The translations under genes were made by a program, and so were the position numbers. Shown in pieces: positions 5,652 through 5,755 of a stretch of DNA of 5,755 nucleotides; within the stretch, counting starts at the first letter, position 1; each line of letters opens with the position of its first letter. Location: positions 1 to 5,755 of the forward strand of contig JAUSGU010000035.1 of assembly GCA_030648825.1 (NCBI GenBank), in the 5' to 3' direction. Source of the DNA: a bacterium. Its GTDB lineage: Bacteria; Patescibacteriota; Minisyncoccia; Phycocordibacterales; UBA6065. Below the pieces are notes generated by a model, which did no database searches, had not been told where the DNA came from, and saw nothing but the letters and a program-made list of their open reading frames with translations.

Positions 5652-5679
5652 ATTGTAACAAATTTTTACAGCTTGTTCA
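5652..5679 (-). promoter_or_regulatory. Possible promoter ahead of the receiver-pilT-pilC genes
   Basis: On the - strand a -35-like TGAACA (5674-5679, four of six consensus bases) is separated by 16 bases from TACAAT (5652-5657). TACAAT is preceded by TGT, as in an extended -10. A start near 5645 would give a leader of about 12 bases before the receiver ATG. The -35 lies within the last pilB codons. It is a plausible internal promoter in an otherwise continuous operon, judged by eye only. Confidence 0.35.
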
Positions 5680-5755
5680 CTTCGCTCCACGGAATTTCGC
5701 GTTTGAAGGCTTTTAGCATGGCGTCTTCTTTCATGGTGAGCATGCCTTTGTTACG
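5666..5755 (-). CDS. pilB: C-terminal end of PilB-type pilus assembly ATPase (partial at right edge)
   Basis: The last 29 codons of a gene that continues beyond the right edge, with TAA at 5666-5668. The peptide RNKGMLTMKEDAMLKAFK ... PWSEVNKL matches the typical C-terminus of PilB/GspE ATPases. There, a G-M-x-T-M/L-x-x-D-A/G motif precedes a helix that ends in a short I-x-x-E-V-x-x tail. The assembly ATPase drives pilus extension, opposing PilT. Its position directly ahead of the receiver, pilT and pilC supports this call. Catalytic motifs lie outside the window, so the assignment rests on the tail motif and gene order. Confidence 0.75.
   Translation of the reverse strand, partial: RNKGMLTMKEDAMLKAFKREIPWSEVNKL

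Noticed and set aside
5634..5690. Upstream GTG start extending the receiver by 19 residues
   Set aside because: The extension reads back through the pilB stop and adds a non-conserved tail; ATG 5633 puts the receiver start at the expected place.
1..5755. CRISPR array, tRNA/rRNA genes, transposase
   Set aside because: No regularly spaced repeats, cloverleaf-like or conserved rRNA segments, and no transposase-like frame were seen on either strand.

Overview
The window looks like a chromosomal segment of a Patescibacteria (candidate phyla radiation, Parcubacteria-like) bacterium. This is an inference from three things: the compact gene order pilB - receiver - pilT - pilC followed by a SEDS gene, the lack of clear Shine-Dalgarno sites at all seven starts, and the many unrecognised small proteins. 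A marker gene or protein search would be needed to confirm the lineage. There is no RNA gene, CRISPR array or transposase, and no gene-free stretch over 300 bases.

Left part (1-817, + strand, AT-rich). This holds the 3' end of an unrecognised gene. Four bases later comes a 121-residue protein with the layout of a small PD-(D/E)XK-type nuclease (active-site-like P33-D34 and E53-x-E55). Then comes a strongly acidic 91-residue protein of unknown function. These three genes are compositionally unlike the rest (about one third G+C on sampled lines, against about one half to the right) and look like an accessory module. The last of them meets the oppositely directed SEDS gene tail to tail, with the two stop codons sharing bases.

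Right part (814-5755, - strand, read right to left). In transcription order this is the last 29 codons of a PilB-type assembly ATPase, a stand-alone CheY-like receiver, a PilT retraction ATPase (its start lies inside the end of the receiver gene), and the platform protein PilC. Next is a 172-base spacer almost wholly occupied by a nested inverted repeat. After it come a membrane-anchored extracytoplasmic protein with a four-cysteine motif and two Ig-like repeats, and a RodA/FtsW-family (SEDS) glycan polymerase. The first four genes form a type IV pilus motor: PilB extends, PilT retracts, PilC anchors both in the inner membrane, and the receiver probably conveys a phosphorylation signal to the motor. 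No pilin or prepilin peptidase lies in the window. The last two genes concern the cell envelope and may be expressed separately, because the spacer carries both a strong potential hairpin and a promoter-like -10 just before the next start.

The least explained elements are the nested inverted repeat at about 2798-2944, the duplicated Cys-motif protein at 2020-2772, and the nuclease-like/acidic protein pair at the left edge.
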